Shown: in pieces, positions 6,692 to 12,830 of the stretch
Position numbering within the stretch: position 1 is the stretch's first letter
Layout: every line of letters begins with the position of its first letter
DNA from: an uncultured Solobacterium sp.
GTDB taxonomy: Bacteria > Bacillota_I > Bacilli_A > Erysipelotrichales > Erysipelotrichaceae
NCBI GenBank assembly: GCA_900546285.1
Contig: URCJ01000044.1
Coordinates: 1-12,846 of the forward strand
DNA: 12,846 nt
Direction of reading: 5' to 3'
Position numbers and translations under genes: made by a program
The notes under the pieces: generated by a model
Told to the model about the DNA's origin: nothing
The model's input: the letters and a program-made list of their open reading frames with translations, nothing else
Databases searched by the model: none

Positions 6692-9245
6692 CTTGATGGT
6701 TACTTTGTTGTTGATGTTGGCTTTATTTCCTTATGCAGTACATGGCGAGGATAATGTTTTTGAGCTTAATAATCTAAATGATTGGAATAAATTAGTTAAG
6801 TTGTGTGTTCTTGATACTAATAGTGAGGGTTTGACTGTTAATTTGAATGCTGATTTGGATTTTAAGGATGGTTTTACTTCTATTCCTTATTTCAATGGTA
6901 CTTTTAATGGTAATAATCATAAGCTAGTTAATATTGCTTTAGATAGCGATGAAACAAATGTTGGTGTTTTTAGAATTACTGGTAAGAAGGCTGATGTTAA
7001 TAATGTGAATGTTGAATATAGTGTTGATAGTAAGGCTAATAATCTAGGTTTTATAGGCTATAACCAGGGTAAAGTTTCAAATATTAATGTTGATTCTAAG
7101 GTGCTTGCTAATAGTGATGTTGGTATGGTAGTTGGTTATAATGCCAGTGGTGCTTCAATTATTGACTGTCAAAGTTATGGTGATATTTATGGTAAGCATT
7201 ATGTTGGTGGTATCGTGGGTGTTAACTATGGTTTGGTTAAGAATTGTTTCAATAGAGCTAGGGTTAATGATTATGTTTTAGATGATAATGTGGATATTAA
7301 TGCCATTAGTTTGGATACTTTAAAGTCTAGTGAAAATGTGGCGAGTATTACTGATATTGGTGGCGTTGTTGGTAGCAATTTTGGTTCTGTTAAAACGTGT
7401 GTTAATTATTCTGTAGTTGGTTATGAACATGTTGGCTATAACATTGGCGGTGTTTGCGGAAGTCATTCAGGTTATATTGAGTCTTGTGTTAATTATGGTG
7501 AGGTCTATGGTCGTAAGGAAGTAGGTGGCATTGTAGGTCAATTTGAGCCTTGCATGGAGCTTGATTTTAATGAGGATTACCTTCAGCGTTTGCAAAGACA
7601 GATTAAGAGTGTTTCTTCTTCTGTTGATGCCTCTATTAATGAAGTTAAGAATATCAATGATAATAATAGCAATGGTTTGAAGGATATTTCTAATAGTTTA
7701 AAAGAAGCCAATGATGCGATTGATGTCTTGTTGAAGAGTGGTTTTGTCTATAACGAAGAGGATCATACTTTCTCAAGAAGTGATGAGTATGAGAGTGCGA
7801 GGGCTTCTTTGTCTGCTTGTTTATCTAATGCGTTTAATACGATGGAGAATCTTTCTAATTCTAATAAGGATGCCAGTAGTAATTTAAATGATGATTTGAA
7901 GAATGTTAATAATAATTTGAAAGCCTTAAGTAATACGATGGTTAATTTTGCGGATTCTTTGACTAATGAGAAGCCGACTTTTGAGGATGTTTCTCTTAAA
8001 AGTAGTGAGGATATTGTAGAAGGTAAGTTAACTAAGTGTAGTAATAAGGGTAGTGTCAGTGGTGATATCAATGTTGGTGGTATTGCGGGTGCTGTGGCTA
8101 AGGAGAATGATTTAGATCCTGAGGATGATTTTTCTATTACTGGTCAAACATCTTTGAATATGACTTATAAGGTTAGGGCAGTGCTTGTTGATAGTGTTAA
8201 TGAGGGTACTATCTTTTTGAAGAAGAACAATGCTGGTGGTATTGTTGGTAACCAGGATTTGGGTTTGATTAAGAATAATATCAATTATGGCTTGCTAGAT
8301 TGTGAAGATGGCTCTTATATTGGTGGTATTGTTGGGTTATCTTTGTCTAATGTGAATAATAATTATGCGAAGTGTTTTATCTATGGTAGCGACTATGTAG
8401 GTGGTATTGTAGGTAGGGGTAAGAAGCTTAATGAAAATGGCTCTTTGGCTCAAATTAAAGAGGCTACAAATAATGTTGGTATGATTATGGGTGGTCTTGT
8501 TGGTGATGAGTTGGCTGAAAATAGTGAGGATATTAATGGCAATTATTATCTTTATGGCGGTTATGGAGCTATTGATAATATTTCTTATGGTGGCAAGGCT
8601 TATCCTATTTCTTATGATGAGTTAAAAGACTTAAATATTGATGATAGTCTAAAGAAGATTAATATTTATTTTGTGAATGATAAAGAGTGCATCTTGAAAG
8701 AGACTATTGAGTATGGTGAATCATTGCCTTTGAGTAAGGTTCCTTATATTGATGAAAAGGATAATGATTATGCTTTGTGGGATGGCTTGAGCGATGGTGT
8801 TCTTAATAATGTCACAAGGGATATGCTGTTTAAGTGCGATTTTAATGATGTTTATCCTTCTATTTCTTCTAGCGAAGAGCCTTTGGCTTATGTTGTGGCT
8901 GATGGCAAGTTCTTTATGAGTGATAGCTTGTCTTGTATGGTTGAGGCCAAGGATAAAAATGAGATTACATATAAGCTTAACTTTAAGTTGGGTAATAATT
9001 CTTTGTGTGATGATTTAAGAATTTATACTAATAACTATGGCAAGTATGAAGTGTATGTGAATGGTGATAAGGTTGATTATACAGAAGATGGTAGATACTG
9101 TGTAATTGCTTATGATAATAAGGTTGATAGTATTACTGTTAAGAAGCTTAATGATTATTCTTACTTGTTGTATTGTGCTTTAGGTGGCGTTGTTGTCATT
9201 GTGGCTTTGGGTATTGTTAGAAGGAAACATAAGAAGAAAAAGTAA
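6672..9245 (+). CDS. surface GLUG-repeat protein with coiled-coil insert and C-terminal membrane anchor
   Basis: An 857-residue exported protein (855 if the second ATG is used). Residues 1-25 are a Sec signal peptide (MKKKLSLMV... to AVHG). A beta-solenoid of GLUG motifs (VGGIVGxNxGxVKNCxNxG type) runs about 95-292, with clear repeats at 178, 229, 258 and 284. Residues about 296-432 are alpha-helical, rich in S/N/L/K, and look like a coiled-coil hairpin. GLUG repeats resume about 450-615 (at 468, 521, 550, 576, 606). Residues about 660-722 resemble a Listeria-Bacteroides/Flg_new repeat (FVNDKECILKETIEYGESLP, then YALWDG). A single TM helix (about 829-849) and a basic tail RRKHKKKK anchor the C-terminus; there is no LPXTG. 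It overlaps the MMPL gene, so the two likely form one envelope machine. The function is unknown. Confidence 0.87.
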   Translation: MMKKKLSLMVTLLLMLALFPYAVHGEDNVFELNNLNDWNKLVKLCVLDTNSEGLTVNLNADLDFKDGFTSIPYFNGTFNGNNHKLVNIALDSDETNVGVFRITGKKADVNNVNVEYSVDSKANNLGFIGYNQGKVSNINVDSKVLANSDVGMVVGYNASGASIIDCQSYGDIYGKHYVGGIVGVNYGLVKNCFNRARVNDYVLDDNVDINAISLDTLKSSENVASITDIGGVVGSNFGSVKTCVNYSVVGYEHVGYNIGGVCGSHSGYIESCVNYGEVYGRKEVGGIVGQFEPCMELDFNEDYLQRLQRQIKSVSSSVDASINEVKNINDNNSNGLKDISNSLKEANDAIDVLLKSGFVYNEEDHTFSRSDEYESARASLSACLSNAFNTMENLSNSNKDASSNLNDDLKNVNNNLKALSNTMVNFADSLTNEKPTFEDVSLKSSEDIVEGKLTKCSNKGSVSGDINVGGIAGAVAKENDLDPEDDFSITGQTSLNMTYKVRAVLVDSVNEGTIFLKKNNAGGIVGNQDLGLIKNNINYGLLDCEDGSYIGGIVGLSLSNVNNNYAKCFIYGSDYVGGIVGRGKKLNENGSLAQIKEATNNVGMIMGGLVGDELAENSEDINGNYYLYGGYGAIDNISYGGKAYPISYDELKDLNIDDSLKKINIYFVNDKECILKETIEYGESLPLSKVPYIDEKDNDYALWDGLSDGVLNNVTRDMLFKCDFNDVYPSISSSEEPLAYVVADGKFFMSDSLSCMVEAKDKNEITYKLNFKLGNNSLCDDLRIYTNNYGKYEVYVNGDKVDYTEDGRYCVIAYDNKVDSITVKKLNDYSYLLYCALGGVVVIVALGIVRRKHKKKK

Positions 9246-9277
9246 TAATTTATGAAATATTTTTTCATAAATTATTA
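9243..9277. repeat. perfect 15-bp inverted repeat at the end of the GLUG gene
   Basis: TAATAATTTATGAAA (9243-9257) and TTTCATAAATTATTA (9263-9277) with a TATTT loop. The left arm begins with the GLUG stop codon. There is almost no GC and no T-run after it, so it is more likely an mRNA 3'-end stabiliser or weak terminator than a strong one. Confidence 0.6.
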
Positions 9278-9289
9278 CCATGTTTTCAG

Positions 9290-9302
9290 TGTATACTATA
9301 AG
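9290..9302 (+). promoter_or_regulatory. candidate promoter of the structured RNA
   Basis: TATACT at 9292-9297 (one mismatch to TATAAT, directly preceded by TG) and the overlapping TATAAG at 9297-9302 are plausible -10 elements just upstream of the structured RNA. No good -35 is seen, so read-through from the GLUG gene remains possible. Confidence 0.3.
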
Positions 9303-9333
9303 TAGGCGTTCAGCTAAAACTCGATAGAATCTG

Positions 9334-9428
9334 CCTCGGCCTTGGGTCGGCGAGGTTAAACAAAAAAATCCCAATCGTTACTTGCTTCGGCCTTGGGTCG
9401 GCGAAGAGAAACAAAGAAATCCCAATCG
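9334..9428 (+). repeat. two tandem 44-nt pseudoknot units, 51-nt period
   Basis: Unit 1 is 9334-9377 and unit 2 is 9385-9428, joined by TTACTTG. The five differences are two in a covarying stem pair and three in the A-rich linker. The units are in direct orientation, unlike paired REP/BIME elements. Confidence 0.9.
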
Positions 9429-9490
9429 AGCGTAGTGTAAAAGGTGGTTATGATTAGTGCCGCCTTTTTTCTATTGTATTCATCAATCAT
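9356..9490 (-). CDS. possible 44-aa small protein antisense to the structured RNA
   Basis: This minus-strand frame starts MIDEYNRKKAALIITTF and ends DWDFFV; DWDFFV occurs twice because the frame reads through both 44-nt units. Unusually for such a short frame, it has a good SD, AAGGAG at 9505-9500, nine bases before the ATG, and a TATAAT at 9517-9512. That promoter would place the SD almost at the 5' end of the transcript, which counts against it. The amino-acid repeat is fully explained by the DNA repeat. I consider the structured RNA on the other strand the better explanation and list this as an alternative. Confidence 0.22.
   Translation of the reverse strand: MIDEYNRKKAALIITTFYTTLDWDFFVSLRRPKAEASNDWDFFV
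9439..9470 (+). terminator. intrinsic terminator of the pseudoknot RNA
   Basis: GGTGG (9443-9447) pairs with CCGCC (9460-9464), extended by A-T pairs from 9439-9442 with 9465-9468; the loop is 12 nt and six T run 9465-9470. The central T-G pair is a wobble only on the + strand RNA and would be an A-C mismatch on the minus strand, so the terminator serves + strand transcription. Confidence 0.85.
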
Positions 9491-9565
9491 AATAGATTAC
9501 TCCTTACATATATTATACATTATCATTATTTAGATATTACAAAATTCATCTCTCATCGCTACACT

Positions 9566-9766
9566 ATGGAGCTTTCTTTTGTATCTATTGGTAAATTTCT
9601 AATCAAAGAATTAAGTTTCGAAGATGTTGAAAAATATTTAAAAATCATTGTGATGTATGATGATTTCAACAATATTAACTATGGTATGACTAAGAGCGAT
9701 TTGTATGATGAGCTATTAAACAAATTATTATCATTTTCACATGTTTTACACAAAATAGTGGTATAA
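9566..9766 (+). CDS. doubtful 66-aa hypothetical protein
   Basis: A short frame (MELSFVSIGKFLIKELS..., SFEDVEKYLK, KSDLYDELLNKLLSF) that I do not recognise. For it: acidic/helical composition that looks protein-like, and a hairpin plus T6 beginning directly after its stop. Against it: no SD in the 20 bases before the ATG, and the frame stays open upstream as far as the RNA terminator at about 9470 without a start codon, which suggests a decayed gene remnant. No resemblance to ToxN/CptN-type toxins is apparent, although it lies downstream of a tandem-pseudoknot RNA. Confidence 0.28.
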   Translation: MELSFVSIGKFLIKELSFEDVEKYLKIIVMYDDFNNINYGMTKSDLYDELLNKLLSFSHVLHKIVV

Positions 9767-9796
9767 ATTAATCAAATAAATGATTAATGATTTTTT
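9767..9796 (+). terminator. weak hairpin plus T6
   Basis: ATTAATCA (9767-9774) pairs with TGATTAAT (9781-9788) around AATAAA, followed by GA and six T (9791-9796). It has only one G-C pair, so it is a weak terminator at best. Confidence 0.4.
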
Positions 9797-9814
9797 CATT
9801 TTATACCTTCCGAT

Positions 9815-9846
9815 GTAAAAAGCCCCAATAAGGCTTTTTACTTTTG
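9815..9846 (+). terminator. intrinsic terminator upstream of the DegV gene
   Basis: A perfect 10-bp stem, GTAAAAAGCC (9815-9824) with GGCTTTTTAC (9832-9841), loop CCAATAA, then TTTTG. It isolates the DegV gene from upstream transcription. Confidence 0.8.
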
Positions 9847-9855
9847 TCTAGTTGT

Positions 9856-9864
9856 TGATATAAA
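9856..9864 (+). promoter_or_regulatory. candidate extended -10 promoter of the DegV gene
   Basis: TGATATAAA matches an extended -10 (TGnTATAAT, one mismatch). It lies just after the terminator and would start transcription near 9871, leaving a leader of about 20 nt. No clear -35 is seen. Confidence 0.4.
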
Positions 9865-9874
9865 ATATCTAATG

Positions 9875-9881
9875 TTAGGAG
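9875..9881 (+). promoter_or_regulatory. SD site that fixes the DegV gene start
   Basis: TTAGGAG lies eight bases before the ATG at 9890. An in-frame ATG at 9872 comes before this SD and has none of its own, so it is not the start. Confidence 0.8.
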
Positions 9882-9889
9882 AAAAAATT

Positions 9890-10765
9890 ATGACAAATTA
9901 TGTTGTTACTTGTTGTTCTACTGCTGATTTAAGTGATGAATACTTCACTAAGAGAAATATTCCTTATGTACCATTTACTTTTACTGTAGATGGTAAGACA
10001 TATAATGATGACTATGGTAAGTCTTATCCAATTGATAAGTTCTATGCAGATATCAAAAATGGTATGCAGCCAATGACATCACAGGTTAATGTGGAAACTT
10101 ATATGGAAATGTTTGAGCCTATTTTAAAAGAAGGCAAGGATATCCTACATTTAACATTAACAAGTGGTATCTCTGGTTCTATTAATTCTGCCAATAGTGC
10201 TGCGGCTTTATTAAATGATAAATATGATAATAAAGTTCATGTAGTGGATTCATTATGCGCAAGTTCTGGCTATGGTTTATTAGTTACTATGGTTAAGGAC
10301 AATCAAGATGCAGGTATGTCTTTAGAGGATAATCTAGCTTGGATTGAAGAAAATAAGAGAAAGATTATTCACTGGTTCTTCTCAAGTGACTTGTCTTCTT
10401 ATGTAAGAGGTGGTCGTATTTCTAAGGCTGCCGGCTTGATTGGTGGTGCTTTACAAATTTGTCCACTTATGACTGTTTCTGATGCTGGTAAGCTTGAAAT
10501 CTTTGAGAAGATTAGAACTAAGAAGAAGGCTATGAAAAGACTTGTTGAGAAGATGATGGAAGAGGTTGGTCCTGATTATGATGGTTATGTATACATGTGT
10601 AATTCAGCTTGTTATGATGATGCATGTATGATGACTGAGATGATTAAGGAGAGTTTCCATAATGTGAAGGAAGTTAACATCTATAATATTGGTACTGTTA
10701 TTGGTTCTCATACAGGTCCGGGAACAATTGCGGTGTTCTTCAAGGGAAATAAGAGAGCATTATAA
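9890..10765 (+). CDS. DegV family fatty-acid-binding protein (FakB-like)
   Basis: A 291-residue DegV/FakB-family protein. Members bind a long-chain fatty acid and present its carboxylate to the kinase FakA for phosphorylation and entry into phospholipid synthesis. Visible motifs are the N-terminal substrate-entry strand CCSTADLS, PMTSQ (Thr63), LTSGISGS (Ser95), the region SSYVRGGRISKAAGLIGG (Arg173, Arg176), and the C-terminal SHTGPGT (His274) and AVFF. These are the usual carboxylate-contact and fold positions of FakB. Length is normal. It stands alone between terminators, and no fakA-like (DAK) gene is in the window. Whether it serves fatty-acid phosphorylation or another lipid cannot be read from sequence. 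Confidence 0.92.
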   Translation: MTNYVVTCCSTADLSDEYFTKRNIPYVPFTFTVDGKTYNDDYGKSYPIDKFYADIKNGMQPMTSQVNVETYMEMFEPILKEGKDILHLTLTSGISGSINSANSAAALLNDKYDNKVHVVDSLCASSGYGLLVTMVKDNQDAGMSLEDNLAWIEENKRKIIHWFFSSDLSSYVRGGRISKAAGLIGGALQICPLMTVSDAGKLEIFEKIRTKKKAMKRLVEKMMEEVGPDYDGYVYMCNSACYDDACMMTEMIKESFHNVKEVNIYNIGTVIGSHTGPGTIAVFFKGNKRAL

Positions 10766-10770
10766 ATACT

Positions 10771-10792
10771 AAAGGCACCGTTTGGTGCCTTT
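10771..10792. terminator. bidirectional terminator between convergent genes
   Basis: AAAGGCACC (10771-10779) pairs perfectly with GGTGCCTTT (10784-10792) around GTTT. It lies six bases after the DegV stop and twelve bases beyond the end of the minus-strand 65-aa gene. T-tracts are short on both sides (TTTAATC on +, TTTAGTATTTA on -), so both genes may use it. Confidence 0.75.
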
Positions 10793-10803
10793 AATCGGGT
10801 TGA

Positions 10804-11001
10804 CTATTTAAGAACGTATTCTTTAGTTTCGCCATTAACCTTAACTACTAAGTATTTAGCTTCTGGCTTAACATATACATCTACTCCCTCAACGCTTTTT
10901 AAAGTGATTTTATTATCTTTGAGTACAGCTTTGATTTCAGCATCAAGATCAGTAATGTTTACGTCTTTTTCATCAAATTGAACAACAGTGTTAATTTTCA
11001 T
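10804..11001 (-). CDS. 65-aa conserved-looking small protein (possibly DUF6465-like)
   Basis: A small soluble acidic/basic protein that begins MKINTVVQFDEKDVNITDLD and ends KVNGETKEYVLK. The segment GVDVYVKPEAKYLVVKVNGE resembles the VYVKPE...YYVIN pattern of DUF6465 proteins, but here only that core is present; this assignment is from memory and uncertain. The start is fixed by a strong SD, GGGAGG (minus strand, 11016-11011), nine bases before the ATG. It lies 38 bp downstream of the GTPase-nuclease fusion on the same strand with no terminator between, so the two are likely cotranscribed. The function is unknown; partnership with the fusion is only suggested by position. Confidence 0.72.
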   Translation of the reverse strand: MKINTVVQFDEKDVNITDLDAEIKAVLKDNKITLKSVEGVDVYVKPEAKYLVVKVNGETKEYVLK

Positions 11002-11039
11002 AAGAAATGTCCTCCCTTTACAACAATTCTATGCTTTTT

Positions 11040-12788
11040 TTAATCAAAATCAAATTTTTCTAATAATTCTCTTAATTCTAATAAAGGACGATTAGGTTTA
11101 TGCTCAATTTTGTAGTCTTTTTTAAATAGTTCATATCTTTCAATGAATTCTCTAGATGACATTCTGTTGGCGCCATTGGCGAAGACTCTTAATTGTTCAA
11201 GATAGTCACTAGTAACAACAATTACCTTATAATCTTTAGTTAGTTCCTTAGTTTTGATTTCGATATATTCATCAGCAGTTTGTTTATTCTTGGTATAGAC
11301 AATAGTGATGTTGTCATGATTTATGGTTCTAGCTCTTTTTTCTTCTGTCTTGTAAGCATCAAAGACAAGAACACATTGGGCATTTACATAGCCACCAAAG
11401 TCACAGACCATGTCAACTACCTTGTCTCTTAAGATTTGGAAGTCTTCTTCTCTATATTCTTTTAGAGTATGTAGAAGGTTATAACCATCCACAATATAGA
11501 TAATCTCTTTATAGACTATTTCTTTCTTTTCTTCCTTAGCTTCTTCTTTCTTGGTATAAACCCTAGTCTTTTGTTTATAAGTGTTATTAAAGACACGGTT
11601 TAATTCTTCATTAGAAATGGTTTGTCTTTCATAAGTGTAAGGAATATATTCCTCTTGCTCTATAATCTCTTCTTCTGTTATTGGCTCAAATGTTTCTTCT
11701 ACATAGTATGCAATAGAGACATCGATATTGAATCTATCTTTTAATAGTTTAATAAAGATTTCTTCTACTAAAGGACTACTAATGTAGATGGTGACTTTAT
11801 CATCGACTAGTTGAATATTTAGTTCTGGTAGTTGTTTATTGATTTGTTTAATCTTATTAAATAAGTCAAAGCTACTAAGTTTTGATTCGATTACCTTATT
11901 GTTTAAGGGTGTGGTGTATACTTCTTTTTCTAAAGAAGGAAGATAAGTACCTACATCATATTTAAGGCCTTTGATGGCAACAATATCGTTTTGATTAGCT
12001 GTTTGAATAGGTGTGTAGTTATTGCCACTAATTTGGTACATCTCGTTGATTTTGTTGTCTTTATCAAATTGAGTCTTGTTTAATAGGGTACCACTTAAAA
12101 CTTTAACAATCGCATCGCCATTTTTATCATAACGATAGATGTAGGCATTTAGATTATTATTGTTGGTGTTGGGTGTAGTGTAGTTTTTGATTGTGCTTAA
12201 AAGGAAATCAATATTAATATCTTTTAGGGCAGATCCTTTAACTAAGGGAATGATATTGTGGTCTATCAATTCTTGGTTTAGGTTGGTGATTAAGCCTGTT
12301 GATAATAGTTCTTCTAAGTCATTTATTTCTAAGATATTAGGACTGATGTCTAATTTTAATCTATTTAAGATAGTATCATCATCTTCCTTGGCGATGTCCA
12401 TTTTATTAAGAAAGATAAAAGTTTTAATTTTGTTTCTTTTAAGTTCTTCATAAATAATCTTAGTGTTAGTAAGATTTTGCTCTATAGCAGATACTACAAG
12501 GATGGCGTAGTCAAGGATTTTAAGGGCACGTTGTTGTTCGGCTTTAAAATCTTTATGGCCTGGTGTGTCGATGTAGATAAAGTCTTGATTATCATATTTA
12601 AAGAAGGCTTCTTTATTAAAAATGGTGATGCCTTTTTCTTTTTCGATTTTGTCAAAATCAAGGAAGGTGTCCTTGTGATCTACTCTTCCTTTCTTTCTGA
12701 TCATGCCACTTTTATATAAAAGACCCTCTGCAAGGGTTGTTTTTCCTGCATCTACGTCTGCTAAGGCTCCAATAACTATTTTTTGCAT
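11040..12788 (-). CDS. EF-G/TetM-like translational GTPase fused to a YacP/Rae1 endonuclease domain
   Basis: A 582-residue fusion. The G domain (about 1-205) has P-loop ADVDAGKTT (10-18), switch I EKEKGIT (Thr55), DTPGH (74-78, with His78), NKMD (128-131) and GSALKD (185-190), so it looks GTPase-competent. Domain II is about 211-285 and domain III about 290-365, ending at YYVEETFEPI, equivalent to the (V)YxET junction where EF-G domain IV begins. Domains IV and V are absent. A charged linker (about 368-427) leads to a YacP/Rae1 PIN/NYN domain (428-582) with IVDGYN (Asp434), VFDAYK (Asp477), QTADEYIE (Asp506) and VTSDYLEQ (Asp528). Rae1 is known to cleave mRNA in the ribosomal A site, so a GTP-dependent ribosome-acting nuclease is the inferred role. 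The ATG at 12788 lacks an SD; a 65-aa gene follows in the same operon. Confidence 0.9.
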   Translation of the reverse strand: MQKIVIGALADVDAGKTTLAEGLLYKSGMIRKKGRVDHKDTFLDFDKIEKEKGITIFNKEAFFKYDNQDFIYIDTPGHKDFKAEQQRALKILDYAILVVSAIEQNLTNTKIIYEELKRNKIKTFIFLNKMDIAKEDDDTILNRLKLDISPNILEINDLEELLSTGLITNLNQELIDHNIIPLVKGSALKDINIDFLLSTIKNYTTPNTNNNNLNAYIYRYDKNGDAIVKVLSGTLLNKTQFDKDNKINEMYQISGNNYTPIQTANQNDIVAIKGLKYDVGTYLPSLEKEVYTTPLNNKVIESKLSSFDLFNKIKQINKQLPELNIQLVDDKVTIYISSPLVEEIFIKLLKDRFNIDVSIAYYVEETFEPITEEEIIEQEEYIPYTYERQTISNEELNRVFNNTYKQKTRVYTKKEEAKEEKKEIVYKEIIYIVDGYNLLHTLKEYREEDFQILRDKVVDMVCDFGGYVNAQCVLVFDAYKTEEKRARTINHDNITIVYTKNKQTADEYIEIKTKELTKDYKVIVVTSDYLEQLRVFANGANRMSSREFIERYELFKKDYKIEHKPNRPLLELRELLEKFDFD

Positions 12789-12830
12789 GCTATAATTGTA
12801 TAATAATTGGATAAAAACAGGGGGAAAAGT
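12789..12830. promoter_or_regulatory. 42-bp divergent promoter region
   Basis: Only 42 bp separate two divergent start codons. On + there are TATAAT boxes at 12791-12796 and 12799-12804 and an SD AGGGGGA at 12819-12825. On - there is TATACA at 12802-12797, ending eight bases before the fusion-gene ATG. The two promoters must overlap. No clear -35 is seen on either strand. Confidence 0.45.

Larger units (their letters stand above)
9303..9470 (+). ncRNA. predicted small RNA with two tandem H-type pseudoknots
   Basis: Two copies of a 44-nt unit (9334-9377 and 9385-9428, 39/44 identical, 51-nt period) are followed by an intrinsic terminator. Each unit folds as a stem CCTCG/CGAGG (unit 2: CTTCG/CGAAG), one bulged G, CC/GG, and a 7-nt loop TTGGGTC. 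After a 14-nt A-rich linker comes CCCAA, complementary to loop TTGGG, giving an H-type pseudoknot. Between units one stem pair changes C-G to T-A (9335/9354 vs 9386/9405), a compensatory change; the other three differences lie in the linker. Loop and CCCAA are identical. CTCGAT (9320-9325) can pair with ATCGAG (9425-9430) to enclose both units. The G-U pair in the terminator stem favours the + strand. I do not recognise a named RNA family. The 5' end is approximate. Confidence 0.6.

Noticed and set aside
7763..8071. 102-codon minus-strand frame inside the GLUG gene
   Set aside because: It is a complement of the low-complexity coiled-coil coding sequence, with no SD, inside a clear gene.
9180..9374. 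64-codon minus-strand frame overlapping the GLUG 3' end
   Set aside because: It runs antisense through coding DNA and the dyad at 9243-9277, has no SD, and has no recognisable protein features.
9334..9428. Known riboswitch or ribozyme (preQ1-I, pistol)
   Set aside because: The pseudoknot with A-rich linker recalls both, and the loop/linker recalls pistol, but the preQ1 core sequence is absent, pistol's third stem and cleavage junction are not found, and neither occurs as two identical tandem units before a terminator with no following gene.
9334..9428. CRISPR array
   Set aside because: There are only two copies, and the sequence between them is a 7-nt spacer rather than a protospacer-length one.
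9303..9470. Complete type III toxin-antitoxin locus
   Set aside because: Tandem pseudoknot repeats and a terminator fit, but no gene of toxin size follows; only a 66-codon frame without an SD is present.
9872..9889. Upstream ATG start for the DegV gene
   Set aside because: The SD TTAGGAG lies after it, so the ATG at 9890 is used.
12187..12719. Two plus-strand frames (80 and 88 codons) opposite the GTPase-nuclease gene
   Set aside because: They are antisense to a strongly supported G domain, and I see no SD or family features.
11040..12788. Tetracycline-resistance ribosomal protection protein (TetM type)
   Set aside because: The GTPase part is similar, but domains IV and V, which displace the drug, are missing and replaced by a nuclease domain.
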